From MFD04716-140 sp963703125 (GTDB lineage: Bacteria > Bacteroidota > Bacteroidia > Flavobacteriales > Flavobacteriaceae): a stretch of 64,000 bases of DNA. This document shows positions 56,315 to 64,000 of the stretch, one piece after another. Position numbers and translations under genes: made by a program. The first letter of the stretch is position 1, and the number at the start of each line of letters is the position of its first letter. The notes beneath the pieces were generated by a model. The model was not told where the DNA came from, ran no database searches, and saw only the letters and a list, made by a program, of their open reading frames with translations. The stretch covers positions 372,001 to 436,000 of the forward strand of contig OY969790.1 in the NCBI GenBank assembly GCA_963703125.1, given 5' to 3'.

Positions 56315-59300
56315 TTAGTTTTTATTTACTCGATAAGTTATCCTTCGATTTGTAATTATAGTGTACGATTTAATTATACTCCTTGGTGAAAACTCGGAAG
56401 TTGAATTGGCAACGGTTGCAGTCGTAGTCACCAAATTTCCCAATGTAACTCCAGAAGGCAAGGGTATTGTAAACTTAAATTTATTGGTGTTGTCAGTATT
56501 ATTGTCCAAATCGGTATAAGTAGATGAACCAGAGGCAGTGTCCGTACCACTACCTTCCACGAACGTAGCCAAGTATCTTTGACCCTCCCCATAATCCGTA
56601 GTTTTACCCAATTGGTTTGAACCAGCCGGGGCACTTCCTTGGTTTATGTCAGTTAAAAACAGTTCTATAGTTGCCCCAGGTCTTGACCATCCTTCAATCG
56701 TTAAGTTGGCGCCCGAAGCGTATGCGCCAGACAGAATAGGAAAATTAGTGGCCCCGTTCGGTCCACTGTCAGAATCTCCATTATCATTTAAAGTTACTCC
56801 ATCGCCCATTGCATCAGATAAGTCTATGTCTATACCCAAAGCCGGACCCGCAGTACCATTTGCATAAAATGAGTTTTGCGAAATAAGATTACCCGAAGTA
56901 TTTCCCCCTGCCAAAACGATCCCCGGTCCGCCATTGGAAAATATGATGTTATTTGTAATGGACGAATTGCTGCCATCTAGCAAGATTCCTGCGTTTTCTA
57001 TGTTCCCACTACAACTTCCCCCGTTCTGGCCAGATCCAGTTATTGAGTTCTCGGTGATAGTAATATTTCCTACCACACCATCTGCATCAATTCCCAAGGA
57101 GGCGGCATTTGTTATTAAGTTATGGCTGATAACAATTCCTGAACCGCTCTGAACGAGAATGTTGTCATCACATGGGGCATTACCGTTAGCCGTAATATGG
57201 TTGTTCTGTATAACCGTGGACGTACCTCCGTTGACCCATATCCCATAATCGGTATTAGTGGCAATATAATTGCCGTCAATGGTAGTGGTACCGCTGGAAA
57301 TTTCTATCCCATTATTGATAGTTCCTGCATTGGCTCCCAAAGCATTGGTTCCCAATAAATTATTGGAAATTGTTGAAGAGCCTCCAAGAACCTGAATTCC
57401 GGAATTATTATCAGCATATACAGCAATATTCCGAATGACCGAATTCGTACCCTGCAAACGTAGTACATTGCCTGTATTTCTGTGTACCTGTATTTCTGGG
57501 CGTTCATAATTAGGTAGGTTAACGCCCGAGGTACCAACTGCAGTACCTCCTGAACCGACTGTTCCGGAATTCGTATTGCCAGAATAGGCCGTTTGTGTTC
57601 TGCCATCTATTCGCGTATTGGTACCCGTAATAATTGACAATTGTTTCCCGTTTGAAATTAAGATATCGAAATAACCGCTTGCAAACTTAGTATCGGCAGT
57701 TCTTCCCAATGGGTCACCTGTGGGTGGTATCATAAAGATGGATGTATCTTCACCAGCTGCCGGGTCAAAAATGGAATTGGTTTCGATGTTCAGACCAGCT
57801 TCAGTTAAATTATTTGAATTTAATATGAATTGTTCCAAAGAACCTTGACCACTTTCGTTTGTATTAACTATGGTATTAAAATTGAAACCGAAATTAATAC
57901 CCACAACTCCATTTCCCGACACCGATACTGTTGAAACACTTTGGGCGTTGTTAATAACCCCTAGGGCTACATCTTGGATCGCACTTGGGTTCGCCCCCCC
58001 AACTTCGTTGGTGACATCAATCAATGAGGAAACTCCCTTATATTTTCTAAAAGTTTGTACAGGATAACATGCTGAGCAATTAAGTCCACCGCCCCTATTG
58101 GATTTAACCGTTGAATTAACGACTTTTACCCTATAGTCTCCATCGGCCATTCCACCAAATGAATAATCCCCGTTAATATCAGTGTTTTTTCTCTGGATAA
58201 AAGTTCCCGCAGAATTAAAAAGCTCTACTGTTGCTCCTGAAACCCCTGTTCCGCCCGAAGCAGCCATATTCCTACCCGCTCCTCCTGGATAATTTGCATC
58301 CTCAAAAACAGTACCCGCAATTAAATTCGAAGGCACTTTTAATACTACAGCCGCTGAAATAACAAAATCCTGTCCTACATCTACATTGGCAGTAATCTGA
58401 CTATCTGCGGGAGAAATATAGGATGAAATATCATACGTATCCAGATCCAGGCCATATGTGGTTGAATTGGAATAAACGGGCGCCACTGTATTATCATATA
58501 AAGTTGAGTTGTAGGCATTATTCCCCGTTTGCCCACCATCACCTGAAAGTATATAATTTACATTGGATTGACTGGTAATGGAAAGTTCTTCGGGATTTGT
58601 GGATCCGCTACTTGAGCCATCTAAGTTAGGGTCGCCCTCCCATGATAAAAATGTGGCTTTGGCACCTGCCCCTGCAATGGCGTAAAACGAATCCAATGTA
58701 AATGATGTACCATTATTTGAAAGTCCATCAAATCCCTGGTACAAATTAATATTTACGGCCGGCAAAGATAAATCCTCATAAAAAACCATCAATGTCCAAC
58801 CTCCCAAAACAGTCGCCGTAGAACAATAATTGCCAGTGTTGTCAATTGTTAGACCCGAAAAATCATATACATTGGTTGAGGGATTAGCAATACCTTGCAA
58901 AATACTTGTCACATCACTGACATAACCGTAAAAATTTCTGTTGGTCAATGTAGTTTGGTATATAAAATTCGCTGAAACTGCTTGACCTTCAAAGATAACA
59001 TCCGGGTCGGTCACCGTGCTTGAATGTGCCCAATACAAATAGGCCTTTTCAATGGTGGCAGTTGCCGGTATTGGAGCTATCAAGGTGTTCGATGAGGAGG
59101 TCGTAATAGAGCATGCATCGGTAAAATTGTCATTTGTCCTTAAACTACCTCCCGTTGTGGTATAGTCAAAATAACCATCGAATTCTTTAACGAGCGTCAA
59201 GGGGTCGTTCGCAAGGATTTGAGAATTAATTGTGCCCTTGCCTGTATCCGTATAGTTAATGGTCGCATACGCGGCACTCGCACCTGTAAACCTTATTGTA

Positions 59301-60808
59301 AAATCTTCAGCAAGTTCGGGAATACCATCATTTGCAATGGGCACCGATATGGTCTGAACGTTCCCCAGTTGCCCGTTAAAAGTCAAAGTACCCGTTGAGG
59401 AAGTATAATCGCTCCCAGCTAATGCTGACCCGTTCACGGTTTCAAAATTAACGGTAAACGGAACATTGATAAACCCCAACAGGATAACATTATAGCCATG
59501 AGCTGCCCTTGTCTGTCGCACTGTAAATACAGCGTTCCCAACAGTTTCGTCAAATGAAATATCATCTATGACAATTTTAGGTCCTTCCGGGTAGCAAGAT
59601 ACACTTGCTTGCCAACCAGCAGCTGTGGTGTTACTATTTGAGGTGAATCTAAAGGTCAAGCAACCTGAGGTATGCGATGATTCTATAATTGATGGTACAT
59701 TGCCATTATTATATTGTCCTATTAAAGTTCCTCCTGTAGTTGTACCTTCATAAATGTATAAATTATCTCCACTGGCCACATCAAAATTGGTGAAGTCCAC
59801 ACTTATATAATTATTGGCAGTATCGGGACAAATTGTATATACAACGTCATGGTTGTTCCCATAATCGTTTACACCACCTGGATCCAAAAATGTATTACTA
59901 CAGGTATTCACCGTAGTCCCATTCGTCATAATTATTGCGTCATCGTCGTTAATTGTGCCAATTGCAGTGTCCATAATATTTACCGCAGCGTTTGATGTGC
60001 TTGTAAATTGAATTGTAAAAGTCTCCGGATTTTCAAAAATGACGTCATTTAATATAGGTACCGAAATTGTACGTGTATAGCCGGAAGTTCCTGTAAAGTT
60101 TAATGTTCCACTCGTCAAAGTATAATCACTTCCCGAAAGTGCCGTACCATTAACGGTTGTATAATTTACCGTAAATGCCCCAGCAGTATTTGCTCCTGTG
60201 TGAGTGACCGTAAATGTTGCAGTTCCGCTATTTTCACTAACCGTTACATCATTTATAATTAAAACTGGTGAAGGTGGCGGAAAAGTTGCTGTTATCAAAA
60301 AATTATCTATATATGCCCTATCATTATTATCAGTCCAGTTATTATTACCGCTTTGAAATCTTATTGTCGTAACCCCTGATATGTAGCCTGTTATACTTTG
60401 ACTAAAGTTTCCTGATTGACTACCGGTAAATGTGGTCAAAGTTGTAAAGTTTGTGCCATCATTGGAAGCTTGCACCGCAAGTGTTTCACCACCTTCTAAA
60501 CTTGAGGTTCGCCAGTCAAAGGAAAGTACGGCGGAGGTTGCACCGGTCAAATTCGCCGATCTTTTAATATTTTCAGTCCATATATAGGCAAATCTTAATT
60601 CATTTCCCGTAATTCTGATATAACCATTGGAGGCCGAATTATCATCTCCGGATTCAATCCAATTTGTTGAAAAATTAGTATTCCCGTTATTGTTTGAATA
60701 GGAAGTACTACCAAAATTATCGCGATAGGTCTGTTGCGAAAATATTTGAGCCGAAAATACAATTGCAAAAAGAAATAGAATTATTTTCAAATGACTTAAA
60801 GTCTTCAT
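56315..60808 (-). CDS. Large secreted multidomain surface protein (Calx-beta, CUB, SdrD-B-like, right-handed beta-helix)
   Basis: 1,497 residues. Signal peptide to about 24; a lectin-like or MAM-like N-terminal domain (25-180); Calx-beta (about 185-285, VTVSENSGTATFTV); CUB (about 295-405); a second Calx-beta (about 410-525); a Bacteroidetes-specific beta domain (540-830, with AYLYWAHSS); an SdrD-B-like domain (845-930, GTVFEDANYPGGAG and YSFGGMADGDYRVKV); and a parallel beta-helix (about 1090-1350, with NNGIEISSGTTTIDGNYI). The C-terminus ends SPRSIIKSYTIITNRRITYR, not a CHU_C or type A tail. Probably a surface adhesin or glycan-binding protein. Confidence 0.85.
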   Translation of the reverse strand: MKTLSHLKIILFLFAIVFSAQIFSQQTYRDNFGSTSYSNNNGNTNFSTNWIESGDDNSASNGYIRITGNELRFAYIWTENIKRSANLTGATSAVLSFDWRTSSLEGGETLAVQASNDGTNFTTLTTFTGSQSGNFSQSITGYISGVTTIRFQSGNNNWTDNNDRAYIDNFLITATFPPPSPVLIINDVTVSENSGTATFTVTHTGANTAGAFTVNYTTVNGTALSGSDYTLTSGTLNFTGTSGYTRTISVPILNDVIFENPETFTIQFTSTSNAAVNIMDTAIGTINDDDAIIMTNGTTVNTCSNTFLDPGGVNDYGNNHDVVYTICPDTANNYISVDFTNFDVASGDNLYIYEGTTTGGTLIGQYNNGNVPSIIESSHTSGCLTFRFTSNSNTTAAGWQASVSCYPEGPKIVIDDISFDETVGNAVFTVRQTRAAHGYNVILLGFINVPFTVNFETVNGSALAGSDYTSSTGTLTFNGQLGNVQTISVPIANDGIPELAEDFTIRFTGASAAYATINYTDTGKGTINSQILANDPLTLVKEFDGYFDYTTTGGSLRTNDNFTDACSITTSSSNTLIAPIPATATIEKAYLYWAHSSTVTDPDVIFEGQAVSANFIYQTTLTNRNFYGYVSDVTSILQGIANPSTNVYDFSGLTIDNTGNYCSTATVLGGWTLMVFYEDLSLPAVNINLYQGFDGLSNNGTSFTLDSFYAIAGAGAKATFLSWEGDPNLDGSSSGSTNPEELSITSQSNVNYILSGDGGQTGNNAYNSTLYDNTVAPVYSNSTTYGLDLDTYDISSYISPADSQITANVDVGQDFVISAAVVLKVPSNLIAGTVFEDANYPGGAGRNMAASGGTGVSGATVELFNSAGTFIQRKNTDINGDYSFGGMADGDYRVKVVNSTVKSNRGGGLNCSACYPVQTFRKYKGVSSLIDVTNEVGGANPSAIQDVALGVINNAQSVSTVSVSGNGVVGINFGFNFNTIVNTNESGQGSLEQFILNSNNLTEAGLNIETNSIFDPAAGEDTSIFMIPPTGDPLGRTADTKFASGYFDILISNGKQLSIITGTNTRIDGRTQTAYSGNTNSGTVGSGGTAVGTSGVNLPNYERPEIQVHRNTGNVLRLQGTNSVIRNIAVYADNNSGIQVLGGSSTISNNLLGTNALGANAGTINNGIEISSGTTTIDGNYIATNTDYGIWVNGGTSTVIQNNHITANGNAPCDDNILVQSGSGIVISHNLITNAASLGIDADGVVGNITITENSITGSGQNGGSCSGNIENAGILLDGSNSSITNNIIFSNGGPGIVLAGGNTSGNLISQNSFYANGTAGPALGIDIDLSDAMGDGVTLNDNGDSDSGPNGATNFPILSGAYASGANLTIEGWSRPGATIELFLTDINQGSAPAGSNQLGKTTDYGEGQRYLATFVEGSGTDTASGSSTYTDLDNNTDNTNKFKFTIPLPSGVTLGNLVTTTATVANSTSEFSPRSIIKSYTIITNRRITYRVNKN

Positions 60809-60879
60809 TTATAATCTTCTGTTTCATTTGTGTCTGAATGGGACTATCAAATTTTTTAGTCACATTTCTTCTAACCTAA

Positions 60880-60887
60880 CAAATATA
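60880..60887 (-). promoter_or_regulatory. -7 element TATATTTG
   Basis: TATATTTG on the minus strand, 72 bases before the ATG of the beta-helix protein at 60808, fits TAnnTTTG. Confidence 0.42.
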
Positions 60888-61050
60888 GTTTTGTACCTAT
60901 GGATAAATAAATATTTGTTGTGAAGGTCCGGTACGGCCTAGTGAAGTACAGATAATTTGGGGTATGAAATTTATATTCCTACAAAAAAGGGGTTTTCCAC
61001 AATTGTATTTTGTCGATAAGACAATGATAATTAAGGGCGTAAGAGCATCC

Positions 61051-61086
61051 TTAAAAAAATAGCAGCTACACACGTAACTGCTATTT
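61051..61086 (-). terminator. Rho-independent terminator of the OmpA/PD40 operon
   Basis: Minus strand: AAATAGCAG, loop of eleven bases, CTGCTATTT followed by a T-run, 27 bases after the stop of the OmpA/PD40 gene at 61113. It isolates that operon from the beta-helix gene downstream. Confidence 0.82.
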
Positions 61087-61112
61087 AAACATTAATGGTT
61101 GATTGGAAAAAT

Positions 61113-63053
61113 TTATTCCATAATTATAAATTCGGATCTGCGGTTCAATTCATGTTCCTTTGCTGAACATTTTATACCATTGGCACATTGATTTATCAAC
61201 TTGGTTTCACCATACCCCTCACCTTTAAGCCTATCGGAGGCAATGCCTTTGGAAATCATATAATTTACGGTAGATTCCGCTCTTTTTTGCGATAACCATA
61301 GGTTATAGGAATCTTTGCCCCTACTGTCCGTGTGCGAGTTGACCTTTATCTTCAGACTGGGATATTTTTCCATTGCTGCAATAACCTTTTCAACTTCAAT
61401 TTCAGAATCTTTACGAATGTTGTATTTATCGAAATCAAAATAAATGGTGCTCAATTGAAGTAATTTAGCCAAATCATCTCCAAAACCTGCGGTTACTTTG
61501 TCCCTTTCCAGATAGAAATCTATAATCCTTGGTTTTCCATCCGATTTTCCAAGGTATTCTTCTGAAGGTACATATCCCTGCATTTGAGCTCTCACAAAAT
61601 TACCTTGATCACAATCTAAGGATAATGTGTAATTACCATTTGAATCGGTAATTGCTGACGATACTTCTTCGTTATTTTCATCTATGACCTTTACCGTAGC
61701 TCCTACCAAGACCTCATTGGAGATTTTATCTCTGACCGTACCGGTAATATCCTGGACACACTCCAGAACCAAAGGTCTTGTCTCCAGAAATTTATAAATA
61801 TCATCAGAACCCAAACCATCGGATCGATTGGATGCAAAGTATCCCTTTTTGGAATCTTCATTGAAAATGAAAGTAAAATCATCCATTTTTCCGTTCACAG
61901 GTTCACCTATATTAATTACACGGCCAGTAAATTTTTCCTTGGCTATTTTTGTGGCAAAAACATCCAATCCCCCTAATCCCGGATGGCCATCAGAAGAAAA
62001 ATACAATACTTCCTCGCTACTTACGAATGGAAATGTTTCCCTAACTTCGGTATTAATTGTATTACCAAGATTTTGGGATGCTCCGTAGGTACCATCATCG
62101 TTTACAGAAACTTTAAAAATATCGGACTCCCCCAAAGTTCCAGGCATGTCGGAAGCAAAGTAAAGTGTTTTTTCATCAGGACTCAGGGCCGGATGCGCTA
62201 CAGAATACGAATCGCTGTTAAAAGGAAGTTCTACAACATTTGACCAAACCCCTTCTACAAGGGTGGCTTTAAGTATCTTTAGCCGTATGTTACCATTTTT
62301 GTCCTTTACAGGTCTGCCATCCTTGAAATTGTTTCTGGTAAAATAAAGGGTATTACCATCTTCGGTGACTATTGAAGTAGATTCATGTAGTCTTGTGTTC
62401 ACATTCTGCCCGACTTTTACCACCAAACCCATTGACAAACTATCAGAATTAACTTCGTATAAATCCAGAAAATCCTTTGCAGTCCATGTATGTCGATACT
62501 TAGCCAAATTTCCTGTATCCCTATCGGATGAAAAAATAAGTCCATCTTTATAAAAAGAGGGAGCAAATTCAGAATATGGGGAATTATATTCAAAGGGACT
62601 TATGTCATATCGTCCAGAATTTTTCTTTATATCGTCTAAATAGCTTTTTTCATCCTCATATTTTAATGCTCGATTGTCATCAGTTGTCAATTCAGTGAAT
62701 TTAGCCATTACAACATCTGCTCCTTTATAATCACCCAGTGATTTAAGGGTTTGGGAATATCTAAAGAAGTACTCGGGACCAATATCACTTGGATATTCGT
62801 CCACCAATCTCTTGTAAGTATCAGCTGCATTTTGATATTCGGCATTGAAGTAATATGAATTTCCCAGTTTTTTCAATAAATCCGCAGAAACATATCCCTT
62901 ATCTAAAATTCTTTTATAGATATCAATTGCCGGACTGAAGGAATACTCACTATATTTTTCATTCGCTTTTGTAACGAGCTTTTCTTGGGCGAACCCCTGA
63001 CCGACAAATGCAAAAACTAGATAGATTAAAAAAATGTGTCCTTTTTTCATCAT
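61113..63053 (-). CDS. OmpA-family protein with TPR and PD40 repeats (PorE-like)
   Basis: 646 residues. Signal peptide ending FVGQGFAQ; TPR-like region (about 25-115); PD40 beta-propeller blades (FAPSFYKDGLIFSSDRD, VAHPALSPDEKTLYFASDMPG and FPFVSSEEVLYFSSDGHPG); a carboxypeptidase-regulatory-like domain (about 435-515); and an OmpA peptidoglycan-binding domain with VNSHTDSRGKDSYNLWLSQKRAE. This layout is that of PorE-like type IX secretion components that link the outer-membrane protein to the cell wall. It starts 11 bases after the PorP/SprF gene upstream, so the two form one unit. Confidence 0.92.
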   Translation of the reverse strand: MMKKGHIFLIYLVFAFVGQGFAQEKLVTKANEKYSEYSFSPAIDIYKRILDKGYVSADLLKKLGNSYYFNAEYQNAADTYKRLVDEYPSDIGPEYFFRYSQTLKSLGDYKGADVVMAKFTELTTDDNRALKYEDEKSYLDDIKKNSGRYDISPFEYNSPYSEFAPSFYKDGLIFSSDRDTGNLAKYRHTWTAKDFLDLYEVNSDSLSMGLVVKVGQNVNTRLHESTSIVTEDGNTLYFTRNNFKDGRPVKDKNGNIRLKILKATLVEGVWSNVVELPFNSDSYSVAHPALSPDEKTLYFASDMPGTLGESDIFKVSVNDDGTYGASQNLGNTINTEVRETFPFVSSEEVLYFSSDGHPGLGGLDVFATKIAKEKFTGRVINIGEPVNGKMDDFTFIFNEDSKKGYFASNRSDGLGSDDIYKFLETRPLVLECVQDITGTVRDKISNEVLVGATVKVIDENNEEVSSAITDSNGNYTLSLDCDQGNFVRAQMQGYVPSEEYLGKSDGKPRIIDFYLERDKVTAGFGDDLAKLLQLSTIYFDFDKYNIRKDSEIEVEKVIAAMEKYPSLKIKVNSHTDSRGKDSYNLWLSQKRAESTVNYMISKGIASDRLKGEGYGETKLINQCANGIKCSAKEHELNRRSEFIIME

Positions 63054-63064
63054 TTATATAGTTT

Positions 63065-64000
63065 TTAGAAGAATCGTGGCGATACCAACCTCTGGAAGGA
63101 TCTCACCAACTCAAATCGTAGAAAAATCTCAAAAGACCCATCATTGAATTGGGTTCCTCCCAATTCAGTTGTTTCCTTATCGTAGGCCAATCCCAACATC
63201 AATTGATCTGTAAGCTGAAAACCAACCATTGCACTCAATGCAGCATCCCACCTATAGGCCGCCCCAAAAGTGAATTTTTCATTGAACATAAAACTTGCCG
63301 AAGCATCTACTTGTAATGGAGCACCACCAACAACTTTAGTCAATAATGCCGGCTTAAATTTCAGGTTATTGTTCAAGTCAAAAACATAACCCGTAATCAA
63401 ATAAAAGTTTATACGTTCTTTTGACAAGAATTGAACGGAATTAGCGTCTTGACTTGAATTGTCAAAATGTTCCGTCTTCAATAAATTAGGCGCGGATAGA
63501 CCCGCATAAAACCTATCCGTATGATAATACATCCCCAGCCCAACATTTGGAGAGAACTTATTCTCTATATTATCGGCATTTACGGGTTCGACATCAAAAT
63601 TCCGTAAACCATTAAAATCCAAGTTCAATAGATTTCCGCCAGCCTTCAATCCAAAAGATAATTTCCCGTCCAAAGATACATCAATTGTATACGAAATGAC
63701 TGCATCAAAAGCCGTCTCTTGTACAACTCCATCACCAATATTATCATTTACGATTGAAAGACCGTAACCCAATTTACTATTTCTGATTGGCGAATGAAGA
63801 TTTAATGTTTGTGATTTTGGCGCACCATCAAGGCCCACCCATTGTGATCTATATAATGCCGCAATACTTAATTGTCCCCTTGAACCTGCATAACCTGGAT
63901 TTACACTCATTGTATTGAACATGTATTGAGTATACTGGGCATCTTGTTGTGCATTTGCCATATCAACAAACGCTATGGGCAATAAGATAAGTAGTAATAA
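63065..64000 (-). CDS. PorP/SprF-family protein, 5' end outside the window
   Basis: About 311 residues visible. The frame is open to the window edge and reads LLLLILLPIAFVDMANAQQ, the hydrophobic part of a signal peptide, so only the first few codons are missing. The mature start QDAQYTQYMFNTMSVNPGYAGSRGQ and the end FEIFLRFELVRSFQRLVSPRFF are clear PorP/SprF features. It is a paralogue of the protein at 44550, and is paired with an OmpA/PD40 gene. No CHU_C protein is next to it inside this window; one may lie beyond 64000. Confidence 0.92.
   Translation of the reverse strand, partial: LLLLILLPIAFVDMANAQQDAQYTQYMFNTMSVNPGYAGSRGQLSIAALYRSQWVGLDGAPKSQTLNLHSPIRNSKLGYGLSIVNDNIGDGVVQETAFDAVISYTIDVSLDGKLSFGLKAGGNLLNLDFNGLRNFDVEPVNADNIENKFSPNVGLGMYYHTDRFYAGLSAPNLLKTEHFDNSSQDANSVQFLSKERINFYLITGYVFDLNNNLKFKPALLTKVVGGAPLQVDASASFMFNEKFTFGAAYRWDAALSAMVGFQLTDQLMLGLAYDKETTELGGTQFNDGSFEIFLRFELVRSFQRLVSPRFF

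Overview
The window reads as chromosome of a marine-type member of the Flavobacteriaceae (Bacteroidetes). Evidence for this is the paired PorP/SprF-family outer-membrane proteins, a gliding-motility-associated C-terminal (CHU_C, type B) sorting domain, PD40/OmpA envelope proteins, MIOX-SSS and OtsAB/GH15 gene pairs, the near absence of Shine-Dalgarno sequences, and several TAnnTTTG-type -7 promoter elements. No rRNA, tRNA, IS transposase or CRISPR array was recognised.

Layout. 1-7.2 kb: fatty-acid beta-oxidation block (acyl-CoA ligase end, MarR regulator, FadB/FadJ-type fusion, thiolase, acyl-CoA dehydrogenase) interrupted by a small inverted-repeat-bounded four-helix-bundle gene. 7.2-12.9 kb: PLP decarboxylase, then divergent GH15 glycosidase and trehalose-phosphate synthase/phosphatase. 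13-19.9 kb: secreted peptidase block (TolB-like, M28, ChbG deacetylase, M1, S9). 20-27.1 kb: an AT-richer accessory island in which unrelated genes are separated by three copies of a ~250-bp structured repeat and by shared boundary motifs (GTTGTGnGC...), which looks like a gene-cassette array. 27.2-44.5 kb: core-like small operons (DUF1801 proteins, quinone-oxidoreductase-like enzyme, SMR pump, myo-inositol oxygenase plus Na+ symporter, ECF sigma unit, MOSC, DoxX-like, AraC, S1/P1 nuclease, PBP1, DUF819, ManA, QueD, Idi). 44.5-64 kb: cell-surface/type IX secretion region on the minus strand, with a ~2,600-residue collagen-like repeat protein, a CHU_C protein and PorP/SprF in one operon, then a 1,497-residue beta-helix protein, then an OmpA/PD40 protein and a second PorP/SprF.

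Most notable observations: (i) the repeat-separated cassette island; (ii) two divergent, near-identical promoters (CTGTAACC-N16-CGTCATAC) between an ECF sigma gene and a DUF6249-type membrane gene, which together look like an autoregulatory sigma circuit; (iii) the collagen-like adhesin operon with a ~990-bp higher-order duplication; (iv) eight frame-breaking events in four genes, all of insertion type, five of them at the same variable codon of the collagen repeat. The last point suggests consensus errors in the sequence rather than gene decay, although phase variation cannot be excluded by reading.
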